A DNA stretch of 8,550 bases, from NCBI GenBank assembly GCA_964621845.1, contig CAZUOL010000039.1, positions 1 to 8,550 on the forward strand. Direction: 5' to 3'. The DNA comes from CAYRKQ01 sp964621845. GTDB taxonomy: Bacteria; Patescibacteriota; Saccharimonadia; Saccharimonadales; UBA7683. The notes under the pieces are model-generated. The model made no database searches, had not been told where the DNA came from, and saw only the letters and a list, made by a program, of their open reading frames with translations. Made by a program: the position numbers and the translations under genes. Of the stretch, positions 1 through 5,498 are shown one piece after another (positions within the stretch are counted from its first letter, which is position 1; every line of letters starts with the position of its first letter).

Positions 1-35
1 AAAGCCAGATTACCGTCTACCTCATCTAGTCAGGC

Positions 36-899
36 CTATGCGATCTCGGCCCACTTGGCAGCCTGTAGGCCGCTTTCAAACTGAAAATCTCTCAAACCAG
101 GATCGCCACCTTCCCAAATCTTATTCATAGAGCGAGAAAGCCAAAAGCCAGCCAAACAAAGTGCTGCCATTTTGTCAATCCTCTCTGGGCAAAATGAATC
201 AACATCAAAGCCAGACCTTGCAACGCTCACGAGTAAACCAACGTCATCAAAACCCTTTCTGCCTAGCCCCATCCAGTTCCAATCAGCAAGCCATACTTTT
301 TCATTCTTCTCGTCATAAGCAAAATTATCAGCCCTAACATCAGCATGAATAAGTACAAATTGATCGCGCGCATTATAGTATTCATCACAGATTACGGTGA
401 AGTCAGCTAATCGCTCGTTCAATGCCTCAACAAGCTTGGGATACGCTTTTAACTTCTGTACGAGCTTGTCTTTTTTGGCCACGTCATCTTTTAGTTCTTG
501 CCAACCATTACCGATTTCGACATATTTCAAGGTGTTTCTATCTTTTTTCGTAATTTCGAGTGCACTTAATTCATCCATTGCAGCTAGAATTCGTTGCAGT
601 TTTTTCTCAGTCCAATTCTCTGACCAGTCAAGCTGACTCAAGTCAGGCAGCACTATTTCGCCTGGGCGGGAAAGCAAAAGCTCCGGTACATGTTTATAGC
701 CCTTCGTTCTCAGCCATTGGTACGACTTAATCTCTTCGTTAATAAATTCGGTAGTTTGCTGGTTGGTTGCCAGTTTCACGAATACTCTTAAACCATTTGC
801 CAATGTGACGATTCCCCGTTTTGCAATCGAATACCCCCCACTCGTCGGCACAAATGTCGACATAGCCGCTTCAACATCATCCCAGGTGATATCACTCAT
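36..899 (-). CDS. APH/choline-kinase-fold small-molecule phosphotransferase
   Basis: A 287-aa protein of the aminoglycoside phosphotransferase/choline kinase (protein-kinase-like) superfamily, expected to be a cytosolic ATP-dependent kinase of a small hydroxylated substrate. The sequence shows the catalytic-loop motif HADVRADN (H185, D187 as catalytic base, N192 for Mg), then a DWNW motif (D206, the DFG-equivalent metal ligand). The N-lobe strand VFVKLA carries a candidate ATP lysine near K42. Length fits the family. An in-frame ATG lies at 911, but I chose 899 because that upstream ATG forms part of an extended -10 (TGC TATGAT) placed exactly 7 nt before 899. There is no Shine-Dalgarno for either start, so the mRNA is probably leaderless. 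It ends with TAG. It lies downstream of the rpsB-tsf genes with a 57-nt gap and may be transcribed independently. The substrate cannot be read from the sequence; antibiotic resistance should not be assumed. Confidence 0.82.
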   Translation of the reverse strand: MSDITWDDVEAAMSTFVPTSGGYSIAKRGIVTLANGLRVFVKLATNQQTTEFINEEIKSYQWLRTKGYKHVPELLLSRPGEIVLPDLSQLDWSENWTEKKLQRILAAMDELSALEITKKDRNTLKYVEIGNGWQELKDDVAKKDKLVQKLKAYPKLVEALNERLADFTVICDEYYNARDQFVLIHADVRADNFAYDEKNEKVWLADWNWMGLGRKGFDDVGLLVSVARSGFDVDSFCPERIDKMAALCLAGFWLSRSMNKIWEGGDPGLRDFQFESGLQAAKWAEIA

Positions 900-915
900 G
901 TAGTTAATCATAGCA
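900..915 (-). promoter_or_regulatory. Extended -10 promoter of the kinase gene (leaderless)
   Basis: On the minus strand TGC followed by TATGAT (912..907) ends 7 nt before the ATG at 899. A TSS at the usual distance falls on or next to the start codon. No good -35 is seen 17 nt upstream; the TGn extension may compensate. Confidence 0.55.
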
Positions 916-956
916 AGAAAGCCACGGCGGAGCTATTTAACGTACTGCTTAATACA

Positions 957-1562
957 TTATTGAAATTTTCGCCAAAAAATCCTTGCCTCCGGAACTATTG
1001 GTAAAGTAGCCTCTGCGTGGACTGCTGTTGGAGGAAACAAATAGATACCATTTTCGAGATGATCAACCTCTCCCTCAACCAACTCGACATCACCTAGATC
1101 ACTTATACGACGAGCTCGCCCATAAAATGCCATGGTTGGCGCACCTATTACCGCACTTATAGTAGAGATTGGCTCAAACTCACGATTTATTCCTTCCTCA
1201 GTATCAAGGTGAAAGCCCGAGACATCTACGCTCCTTGGCATGCCTTCAGCGAACATACCATATCTAATTTCGATTTCAGTTGTTAGATTATCCGTAGGCG
1301 TTGTCATGATAGGTGGAGTACAGTATCGCGAAAATAGCCGAGTTGCACGTGCGATTGCATTAAGCACCTCTTGGTTTCCTATGTAGCGAGCATCTCGTGT
1401 ATCACGGCTTCCGTAACCCACCCTAAGGTCACAAGCTTTGATTACCTGAACATCAGCAGCATTAAAGACATCCAGCTTTACAGGTGGTACAGTGCTAAAA
1501 ACTTCCCCCTTAACAAATCTGTCAAACTGCTCTAATTGGTCTGCTCTCTCAGGGGTGATCAT
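957..1562 (-). CDS. Putative Fe(II)/2-oxoglutarate oxygenase-like (double-stranded beta-helix) protein
   Basis: A 201-aa protein with no signal peptide or membrane segment. I do not recognise the family with certainty. The C-terminal half has the layout of a non-haem Fe(II)/2-oxoglutarate oxygenase: an HxD pair (H118, D120 in GFHLD), beta-rich segments (STISAVIG, PTMAFYG, GIYLFPP), a distal histidine (H182 in TAVHAEA), and an arginine 12 residues later (R194) where 2OG-binding Arg/Lys normally sits. The arrangement resembles DUF1826-type proteins. The first ~100 residues are unassigned. It starts only 12 nt after the tsf stop, so it is probably cotranscribed with rpsB and tsf, which raises the inferred possibility of a translation-linked substrate. 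The start has only a weak purine stretch (GCAAGA) as RBS. It could instead be a metal-binding cupin without oxygenase activity. Confidence 0.72.
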   Translation of the reverse strand: MITPERADQLEQFDRFVKGEVFSTVPPVKLDVFNAADVQVIKACDLRVGYGSRDTRDARYIGNQEVLNAIARATRLFSRYCTPPIMTTPTDNLTTEIEIRYGMFAEGMPRSVDVSGFHLDTEEGINREFEPISTISAVIGAPTMAFYGRARRISDLGDVELVEGEVDHLENGIYLFPPTAVHAEATLPIVPEARIFWRKFQ

Positions 1563-1574
1563 AAATGTCTTGCT

Positions 1575-2171
1575 TTAGTTGACGATGCCGAGTTCAATGC
1601 GGGCAAATTGGCGGATCACCATGTTTTCGCCTAACTTAGCGATGTGTTCTTTCAGTAAATCACCCACCGTTTGATCGGGATTTTTGATAAATGGCTGGTC
1701 GAGCAAGCATTTTTCAGCAAAGTGCTTTTTGAGCATGCCTTCCACAATGTTTTCAATCATGTTTTCGGGCTTGCCTTCAGCTTGCGCCTTTTCGGTAAAC
1801 TCAGCCTTCTTGGCTTCGCGTTCGCTTTCAGGAACCTGATCAACTGAAACAAATTCTGGTGCTGCTGCAGCAACATGCATCGCCACATCGTGTACAAAGT
1901 TTTGAAAATCTTCTGTTCGGGCCACAAAGTCAGTTTCGCAGTTCACCTCTACCACTACGCCAATTCGGCCACTGTGTACATAGGTATCAACCAACCCCTG
2001 ACGAGCCTCGCGCTCACCCTTTTTTTCAGCCTTAGTCAGGCCTTTTTTACGCATTGCTTCGAGCGCTTTATCAAAATCACCATCAGCTTCAGTTAATGCC
2101 GCTTTGGCATCGGTTAGGCCAACACCTGTTAAGTCTTTGAGTCGTTTAATTTCTTCAATTGAAATCGCCAT
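1575..2171 (-). CDS. tsf: Elongation factor Ts
   Basis: EF-Ts is the guanine-nucleotide exchange factor that releases GDP from EF-Tu in the cytosol. The 198-aa product starts MAISIEEIKRLKDLTGVGL, the N-terminal UBA-like helical domain that contacts EF-Tu. The core motif CETDFVAR (T80-R85) contains the Asp-Phe pair (D81, F82) that disturbs the EF-Tu Mg/nucleotide site. The protein ends RIELGIVN. At 198 aa it is the short form, like Thermus EF-Ts (about 196 aa), lacking most of the second core subdomain and coiled coil of the 283-aa E. coli protein. An in-frame ATG lies at 2189, but that extension (MKEEEA) is the RBS itself: AGAGGAAG sits just before the ATG at 2171, so 2171 is the start. It follows rpsB and a 72-aa ORF on the same strand. 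Confidence 0.97.
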   Translation of the reverse strand: MAISIEEIKRLKDLTGVGLTDAKAALTEADGDFDKALEAMRKKGLTKAEKKGEREARQGLVDTYVHSGRIGVVVEVNCETDFVARTEDFQNFVHDVAMHVAAAAPEFVSVDQVPESEREAKKAEFTEKAQAEGKPENMIENIVEGMLKKHFAEKCLLDQPFIKNPDQTVGDLLKEHIAKLGENMVIRQFARIELGIVN

Positions 2172-2189
2172 AGCTTCCTCTTCTTTCAT

Positions 2190-2206
2190 CCAGAATGTAC
2201 TTCTGG
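2190..2206 (-). other. Intercistronic hairpin just upstream of the tsf RBS
   Basis: CCAGAA and TTCTGG form a perfect 6-bp stem with a 5-nt loop in the 87-nt gap between the 72-aa ORF and tsf. No T-tract follows on the minus strand, so it is not a normal terminator. It could be a processing or translational control element. The rest of the gap is A-rich with no convincing promoter. Confidence 0.35.
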
Positions 2207-2258
2207 GTTTATTTCATTCGTTTTACATTTTTTTGCAAACTGTAGTATGTGGTTTTAT

Positions 2259-2477
2259 TTATTGTTGTTCAGCGTGATCCGCCGTTCGGTCAAACACAAT
2301 CCCGGCACCATGAAGCACATCGGCAACGCGCATTAAACGCTCCGCTGCCTGCTCTGGCAGCGTTGCAGGACCTATCAGCTGTGCTTCAATCAGCGCATGC
2401 CTCACCTTCGGATCGTCTGCAATCCGCATAAAGGTGGCGCATCGATCCAACCCTAACACTTCTGCTGCAGCTGTCAT
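2259..2477 (-). CDS. 72-aa orphan protein translationally coupled to rpsB
   Basis: A small soluble protein of 72 residues that I do not recognise. It is predicted largely helical (ATFMRIADDPKVRHALIEAQ, then EQAAERLMRVADVLHGAG), has no membrane segment and a single Cys (C13). Three facts support it as a real gene. Its ATG shares one base with the rpsB stop (TAATG overlap). A strong Shine-Dalgarno, AAGGAAG, lies 4 nt before the ATG inside the last rpsB codons. The ORF fills most of the rpsB-tsf gap in the operon direction. Its GC content appears higher than that of the orphan genes in the window. Position between S2 and EF-Ts suggests a translation-related role, but that is only inference from context. 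Confidence 0.68.
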   Translation of the reverse strand: MTAAAEVLGLDRCATFMRIADDPKVRHALIEAQLIGPATLPEQAAERLMRVADVLHGAGIVFDRTADHAEQQ

Positions 2478-3187
2478 TATGCTTCCTTAACTGCTTTTTG
2501 CTTAGCTTTGCCAGCATTGATTGCATCAACCACGTAACTGAGCAATTGCTGAATAGCCTTCAGGGCATCATCGTTTGCCGGAATAACGTAATCAATTGGC
2601 GTTGGATCTGCGTTAGTATCGGCTACGCCAATCACTGGCACGCCAAGTCGCTTCGCCTCTTTCACGGCTAAGTGATCGGTTACGATATCAGTTACATACA
2701 CCAAGCCAGGACGACCCTGCATTTCTTTGATGCCACCGTACAAGCGGTTCATTTCATCAATTTCTTCTTGGAAACGCTGTACTTCGAGCTTGTTGTAACG
2801 ACTTTCCAGCTCGCCACTTGCCATCTTATTCTCAAGATCTTTCAGATACTTGATGCGGCCATTCATGGTCGTAGTGTTGGTCAGCATGCCACCGACCCAA
2901 CGATTGACGACGTATGGCATACCTGTATCTTCAGCGGCTTTTTTGACGATCTCTTTTGCCTGTCGCTTCGTCCCCACCAAAAGTACTTGCTTGCCTTCGG
3001 CAACCGTTTTTTCAATCAGCGGCAATACCGCTTCAACAGCTGCTACAGTTTGGGTTAAATCAATAATGTGATTCCCCGCTCGTTTGCTATGAATATAAGG
3101 CGCCATCTTTGGGTGCCATCGGCTCGTGGTGTGTCCAAAATGGGCACCGCTTTCGAGCAGCTTCTTAATATCTACGGCTGATGCCAT
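2477..3187 (-). CDS. rpsB: 30S ribosomal protein S2
   Basis: S2 binds the back of the 30S subunit between head and body and is needed for S1 recruitment and initiation where S1 is present. The 236-aa product matches the family length (E. coli 241). It has the characteristic blocks LLESGAHFGHTTSRWHPKM near the N-terminus, LVGTKRQAKEIV, VVNRWVGGMLTN, and the C-terminal LGVPVIGVADTNADPTPIDYVIPANDDA. The start at 3187 has the Shine-Dalgarno AAAGGAT about 8 nt upstream. The stop TAA overlaps the ATG of the downstream 72-aa ORF. The first gene of the rpsB-orphan-tsf group, preceded by a 134-nt leader region. No alternative identity is plausible. Confidence 0.98.
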   Translation of the reverse strand: MASAVDIKKLLESGAHFGHTTSRWHPKMAPYIHSKRAGNHIIDLTQTVAAVEAVLPLIEKTVAEGKQVLLVGTKRQAKEIVKKAAEDTGMPYVVNRWVGGMLTNTTTMNGRIKYLKDLENKMASGELESRYNKLEVQRFQEEIDEMNRLYGGIKEMQGRPGLVYVTDIVTDHLAVKEAKRLGVPVIGVADTNADPTPIDYVIPANDDALKAIQQLLSYVVDAINAGKAKQKAVKEA

Positions 3188-3321
3188 AATGATAAATCCT
3201 TTCGTTCTTCACGAGTGAGCAACTGATAAGATCTAAAGCTAGACCATAACCAGAAGGATTCTCTCTCCCGCTGCTTAATTTGTAATTTCCTTATACTAAC
3301 AGATTAAAAACAGCGTTGCAA
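3188..3321 (-). promoter_or_regulatory. rpsB upstream region and probable structured leader
   Basis: A 134-nt gap upstream of rpsB. Close to the gene is the AAAGGAT SD. At 3230-3245 GGTCTA and TAGATC form a 6-bp stem (one G-U pair) closed by GCTT. Farther up, TATAAG near 3295 is a possible -10, but no matching -35 is clear. S2 autoregulates rpsB-tsf through the leader in E. coli; whether this leader does so is inference. Confidence 0.35.
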
Positions 3322-3762
3322 CTATTTTTTAGTCACTTCTCCGAGCGTAGCGAGGCCCTTTATAGCTATCCATTCAGCGACTCTTTTGCCTCGTCGCTTA
3401 TTATCAATGCCCCTCTCACCTCTCGGCATATCTGCGCTAGAATCCTCCATGCCTCGAGGAAAGTATGCAACTGAAGGTACAGTTTGACCAGGCCTCTTAA
3501 TTGCAACTGCTCTTGTACCATTAGGAAGTTGAGTAAATGAAGTCTCGGCACCAGTTTCAGGATCGGTGACCGAAACACGATTCGGCCAGGCTTCACCATC
3601 GTCACCAGGCTCGCTATAACCGATACTACCATCAACGCCCCTAACAAAACCGTCAGCATCAGCGCTGCGCATAGCCTCACCTATTTGCGCATACATGTTT
3701 GGATCTGCCCCTCGCTGAGCATCAGGTGTTGGTTGTAATACTGGGGCTTCTGGTGACGACAT
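3322..3762 (-). CDS. Orphan hydrophilic protein A (paralogue of B)
   Basis: A 146-aa soluble, Gly/Asp/Arg-rich protein of unknown function, with no signal peptide or membrane segment. Recognisable pieces are YAQIGEA (24-30), VSVTDPETGAETSFTQL (63-79) and a basic C-terminal segment with GERG (115-118) and RGKRVAEWIAIKG (from 124). The same pieces recur in protein B (YAALGQQ, VSVTD, DPETGE, TGERGKRAAEIL), so they are paralogues. The start at 3762 was chosen over the upstream ATG at 3798 because AAAGGAA lies just before it, and the extra 12 residues translate a T/A-rich leader. It has its own TTGACA/TAAAAT promoter. The acidic, turn-rich middle and basic helical tail could suit protein or nucleic-acid binding, but I see no catalytic motif. 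Confidence 0.8.
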   Translation of the reverse strand: MSSPEAPVLQPTPDAQRGADPNMYAQIGEAMRSADADGFVRGVDGSIGYSEPGDDGEAWPNRVSVTDPETGAETSFTQLPNGTRAVAIKRPGQTVPSVAYFPRGMEDSSADMPRGERGIDNKRRGKRVAEWIAIKGLATLGEVTKK

Positions 3763-3803
3763 TTTTATTCCTTTTATTGTTTGTTTGTAACTTAACACTA
3801 GCT

Positions 3804-3832
3804 ATTTTAGCAAATATTTTATGTTTTGTCAA
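3804..3832 (-). promoter_or_regulatory. Promoter of orphan A
   Basis: Sigma70-type promoter on the minus strand: -35 TTGACA (3832..3827), 17-nt spacer, -10 TAAAAT (3809..3804). It leaves a leader of about 35 nt ending in the AAAGGAA Shine-Dalgarno. The first 16 bases (TATTGACAAAACATAA) and the TTTGCTA before the -10 are nearly the same in the promoter of orphan B. Confidence 0.8.
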
Positions 3833-3846
3833 TATGATGTATTGAT

Positions 3847-4272
3847 TCACTTGCCCGTAGCACGGGCGTAAATAATAGTCACAAAGCCCAAACCAAGAAG
3901 CGCCAGCCCCACCCCTTGCACCGGGGTTATTTTTTCTTTAAAGATAAAATAACTCGCGATGGTTGAAAGAAATATCGCACCGCCCAGCACAATTGGTGAA
4001 ACAATAGCCACTTTATTCACGGCAAATGATTTGTTGAAAAATATCACATAGAGCGCAACGGCGAGCCCACCTAGTACTGCAAAAACAATGCCAGACTTTT
4101 CAGAAACAATCGTTTTTTTACCCAACATTGGAATCACCAACAGCGCCGGCAGAATTGCCGATATCGTATTCACGATGGCGGCCACTAAGGTAGCATCTGC
4201 CCGACGCGATGCCGCAGTACCCAGCAGAATAACAACGGTATAAAGCAGCATGGCAAGTATTATGTAAATCAT
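3847..4272 (-). CDS. Half-size EamA/DMT-superfamily membrane protein
   Basis: A 141-aa integral membrane protein with five predicted transmembrane helices (about 2-21, 29-50, 61-83, 88-111, 115-137). The end, SPIVLGGAIFLSTIASYFIFKEK followed by QGVGLALLGLGFVTIIYA, is typical of one EamA repeat of the drug/metabolite transporter superfamily. Most EamA transporters carry two repeats (about 300 aa) and SMR proteins are about 110 aa with four helices, so this is a single-repeat protein that probably works as a dimer. The substrate is unknown. The start at 4272 has no Shine-Dalgarno but an extended -10 (TGT TACAAT) 7 nt upstream, suggesting leaderless translation. The stop is TGA, evidence that UGA is a stop here. 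It lies 24 nt after the AIG2-like gene. Confidence 0.85.
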   Translation of the reverse strand: MIYIILAMLLYTVVILLGTAASRRADATLVAAIVNTISAILPALLVIPMLGKKTIVSEKSGIVFAVLGGLAVALYVIFFNKSFAVNKVAIVSPIVLGGAIFLSTIASYFIFKEKITPVQGVGLALLGLGFVTIIYARATGK

Positions 4273-4297
4273 TATCGCTATTGTAACAGACTGTTAC
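4273..4297 (-). promoter_or_regulatory. Extended -10 promoter of the EamA-like gene with a palindrome (candidate operator)
   Basis: TGT plus TACAAT (4285..4280) ends 7 nt before the ATG. A perfect 7-1-7 palindrome, GTAACAG-A-CTGTTAC (4283-4297), covers the upstream half of this -10 and runs to the stop codon of the previous gene. A protein bound there would block RNA polymerase. Confidence 0.5.
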
Positions 4298-4848
4298 TAA
4301 GCTTTTCTTTCAAGATATGCTGCTCTCACTGCACGTGCGGCCGCCTCGAGATCTCTTCTTGGCTTAAGCAATTTCTGTAGTGAGCCATTTGCCTTACCAC
4401 TATAAAGCGGCCTTACTGTTTGACCGGGCATAATGATATCCGTTACCACTTGAAGTTTCTGACCGCCTGAAAGTGGTTGTGCACAAACACGAAGATCATC
4501 GAACCAACCAAATACACTCAAATTCCAATCTTCTAAAATCAAGGCTCGCTCTGCCTCTGTGATTTCAAAAATCCGAGCGGGTACCTGTGAGGCTGTGTCT
4601 GCTGTTTCACGCGCGACATACGTGCTAAAACTACTGTCCCAGTTTTCGCTTAAAATTTTATGAGGCGAAAGCGGTGCTGGAGCATCCGGGGCAATTTCGT
4701 CAGTTACATCAGCAAGCTGCTGGGTGCAGAGCTCTATATTTTCTAAAACTGCAAACCTGCCGGGGCCAAGCTCACGACCAAGTAAAATTGGTAAAATGGC
4801 TTCCATTTCGCCATATGCTGCATATTGAGTATTTCGTTCACCTGTCAT
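4297..4848 (-). CDS. Hypothetical protein, possibly AIG2/gamma-glutamylcyclotransferase-like
   Basis: A 183-aa soluble protein. I do not recognise it firmly. The N-terminal YAAYGEM (9-15) followed by LLGRELGPGRFAVLENIEL recalls the YGxL and substrate-cavity region of the gamma-glutamylcyclotransferase/AIG2 fold. ARIFEITEAERALILEDWNL (91-110) recalls the strand-helix 'vyeis..e...ld..E' segment that carries the catalytic Glu; here E106 is only a candidate. The tail (155-183) is a basic, Ala/Arg-rich helix. The classical YGSN motif is missing, so activity is doubtful. The start at 4848 has no SD, but a near-consensus promoter (TTGACT, 17 nt, TATAAT) ends 8 nt before it, suggesting a leaderless mRNA. 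It is divergent from rpmE2 and 24 nt upstream of the EamA-like gene. Confidence 0.7.
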   Translation of the reverse strand: MTGERNTQYAAYGEMEAILPILLGRELGPGRFAVLENIELCTQQLADVTDEIAPDAPAPLSPHKILSENWDSSFSTYVARETADTASQVPARIFEITEAERALILEDWNLSVFGWFDDLRVCAQPLSGGQKLQVVTDIIMPGQTVRPLYSGKANGSLQKLLKPRRDLEAAARAVRAAYLERKA

Positions 4849-4885
4849 ATAGAAATATTATAACTAATTATTTAACATTAGTCAA
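4849..4885 (-). promoter_or_regulatory. Promoter of the AIG2-like gene (leaderless)
   Basis: -35 TTGACT (4885..4880), 17-nt spacer, -10 TATAAT (4862..4857), then 8 nt to the ATG at 4848. This is the best-formed promoter in the window and leaves almost no room for a 5' UTR. Confidence 0.8.
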
Positions 4886-4908
4886 CGCTTGTATTCGGGC
4901 CAGTAGGG

Positions 4909-4937
4909 TTGATTTTTATCATCAGAACAGATACAAT
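4909..4937 (+). promoter_or_regulatory. Promoter of rpmE2
   Basis: -35 TTGATT (4909-4914), 17-nt spacer, -10 TACAAT (4932-4937). The expected TSS near 4944 gives a leader of about 70 nt before the rpmE2 ATG. It is back-to-back with the promoter of the AIG2-like gene. Confidence 0.65.
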
Positions 4938-4965
4938 TGTCAAGTTGTAAAAATATAGCGACTGC

Positions 4966-4999
4966 AGTTGCCCACTGCTAACCGCTCAACTAACGGGCA
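4966..4999 (+). other. Alternative pairings in the rpmE2 leader next to the RBS
   Basis: TGCCC (4969-4973) can pair with GGGCA (4995-4999), directly next to the AGGAG Shine-Dalgarno. AGTTG (4966-4970) can alternatively pair with CAACT (4988-4992); the two overlap and exclude each other. L31 represses its own mRNA in E. coli, so control here is possible. Stems are only 5 bp. Confidence 0.25.
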
Positions 5000-5012
5000 G
5001 GAGCAATCCATC

Positions 5013-5426
5013 ATGAAGAAAGATCTGCACCCAACAGATTACCGCCTGGTTGTGTTTCAAGACACCTCAAGCGATTTTAAAATTTTGACAAAATCTACTG
5101 CCAAAGCAGATGAAACCATCAAATGGGAAGACGGCAACGAATACCCACTTATAAAAGTCCACATCTCCAGTGCTTCTCACCCCTACTTCACCGGTGAAGA
5201 AAAGATCGTTGACGTTGAAGGTCGCGTCGATAAGTTTAAGGCTCGAGCAGAAGCTGCCAAAAAGGCGCTTGAAGCGAAGAAGGCTGCTGCAGAAAAAACT
5301 GTCAAGAAACCAGCGAAAAAGGCAAAGAAAGCCGAGGAGCAACCCACTGAAGCTCCTCTTGAAACCGCAGCCGAAGAAAAGACATCTACTTCTGAAGCAG
5401 CAGCTGAAACGAAAACCGAAGAGTAA
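5013..5426 (+). CDS. rpmE2: 50S ribosomal protein L31, type B, with a long charged tail
   Basis: L31 bridges the 50S central protuberance and the 30S head. Residues 1 to about 75 match type B L31: MKKDLHPTDYRLVVFQD, ILTKSTA, IKWEDGNEYPLIKVHISSASHPYFTG and VDVEGRVDKFKAR. It has no cysteines, so it is the zinc-independent form. The protein is 137 aa, against about 80-90 usually; the last ~55 residues are an Ala/Lys stretch (helix, basic) followed by an Ala/Glu/Thr-rich acidic end, with no recognisable domain and probably disordered. The start at 5013 is chosen because AGGAG lies about 9 nt upstream and homology begins there; an ATG at 4968 would only translate the leader. A single-gene transcript with its own promoter and terminator. 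Confidence 0.95.
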   Translation: MKKDLHPTDYRLVVFQDTSSDFKILTKSTAKADETIKWEDGNEYPLIKVHISSASHPYFTGEEKIVDVEGRVDKFKARAEAAKKALEAKKAAAEKTVKKPAKKAKKAEEQPTEAPLETAAEEKTSTSEAAAETKTEE

Positions 5427-5434
5427 GCAAAATC

Positions 5435-5474
5435 AAAACACCGCTCTAGATTATCTTTGGAGCGGTGTTTTTAT
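5435..5474 (+). terminator. Bidirectional intrinsic terminator between rpmE2 and orphan B
   Basis: A perfect 12-bp stem, AAAACACCGCTC (5435-5446) with GAGCGGTGTTTT (5460-5471), 13-nt loop, followed by more T on the plus strand. On the minus strand the stem is followed by TTTTGATTTT, so it can also terminate the convergent orphan B transcript. It starts 8 nt after the rpmE2 stop. Confidence 0.9.
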
Positions 5475-5498
5475 TTGATAGAACAATACTCTACCGCT

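Noticed and set aside
36..899. Aminoglycoside-resistance gene
   Set aside because: Only the general kinase motifs are present; there is no close similarity by eye to a known resistance enzyme and the context is chromosomal.
2172..2189. MKEEEA extension of EF-Ts
   Set aside because: The bases encode the tsf Shine-Dalgarno, and the upstream ATG has no RBS of its own and falls in the hairpin flank.
2249..2431. 60-aa plus-strand ORF
   Set aside because: Antisense to the 72-aa ORF, which has the TAATG coupling and SD; the plus-strand ORF has none.
3366..3680. 104-aa minus-strand ORF
   Set aside because: It lies inside orphan A in another frame, has no RBS and looks like an out-of-frame shadow.
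5170..5478. 102-aa Lys/Arg/Leu-rich plus-strand ORF
   Set aside because: Shadow of rpmE2 in the +1 frame running through the terminator hairpin.
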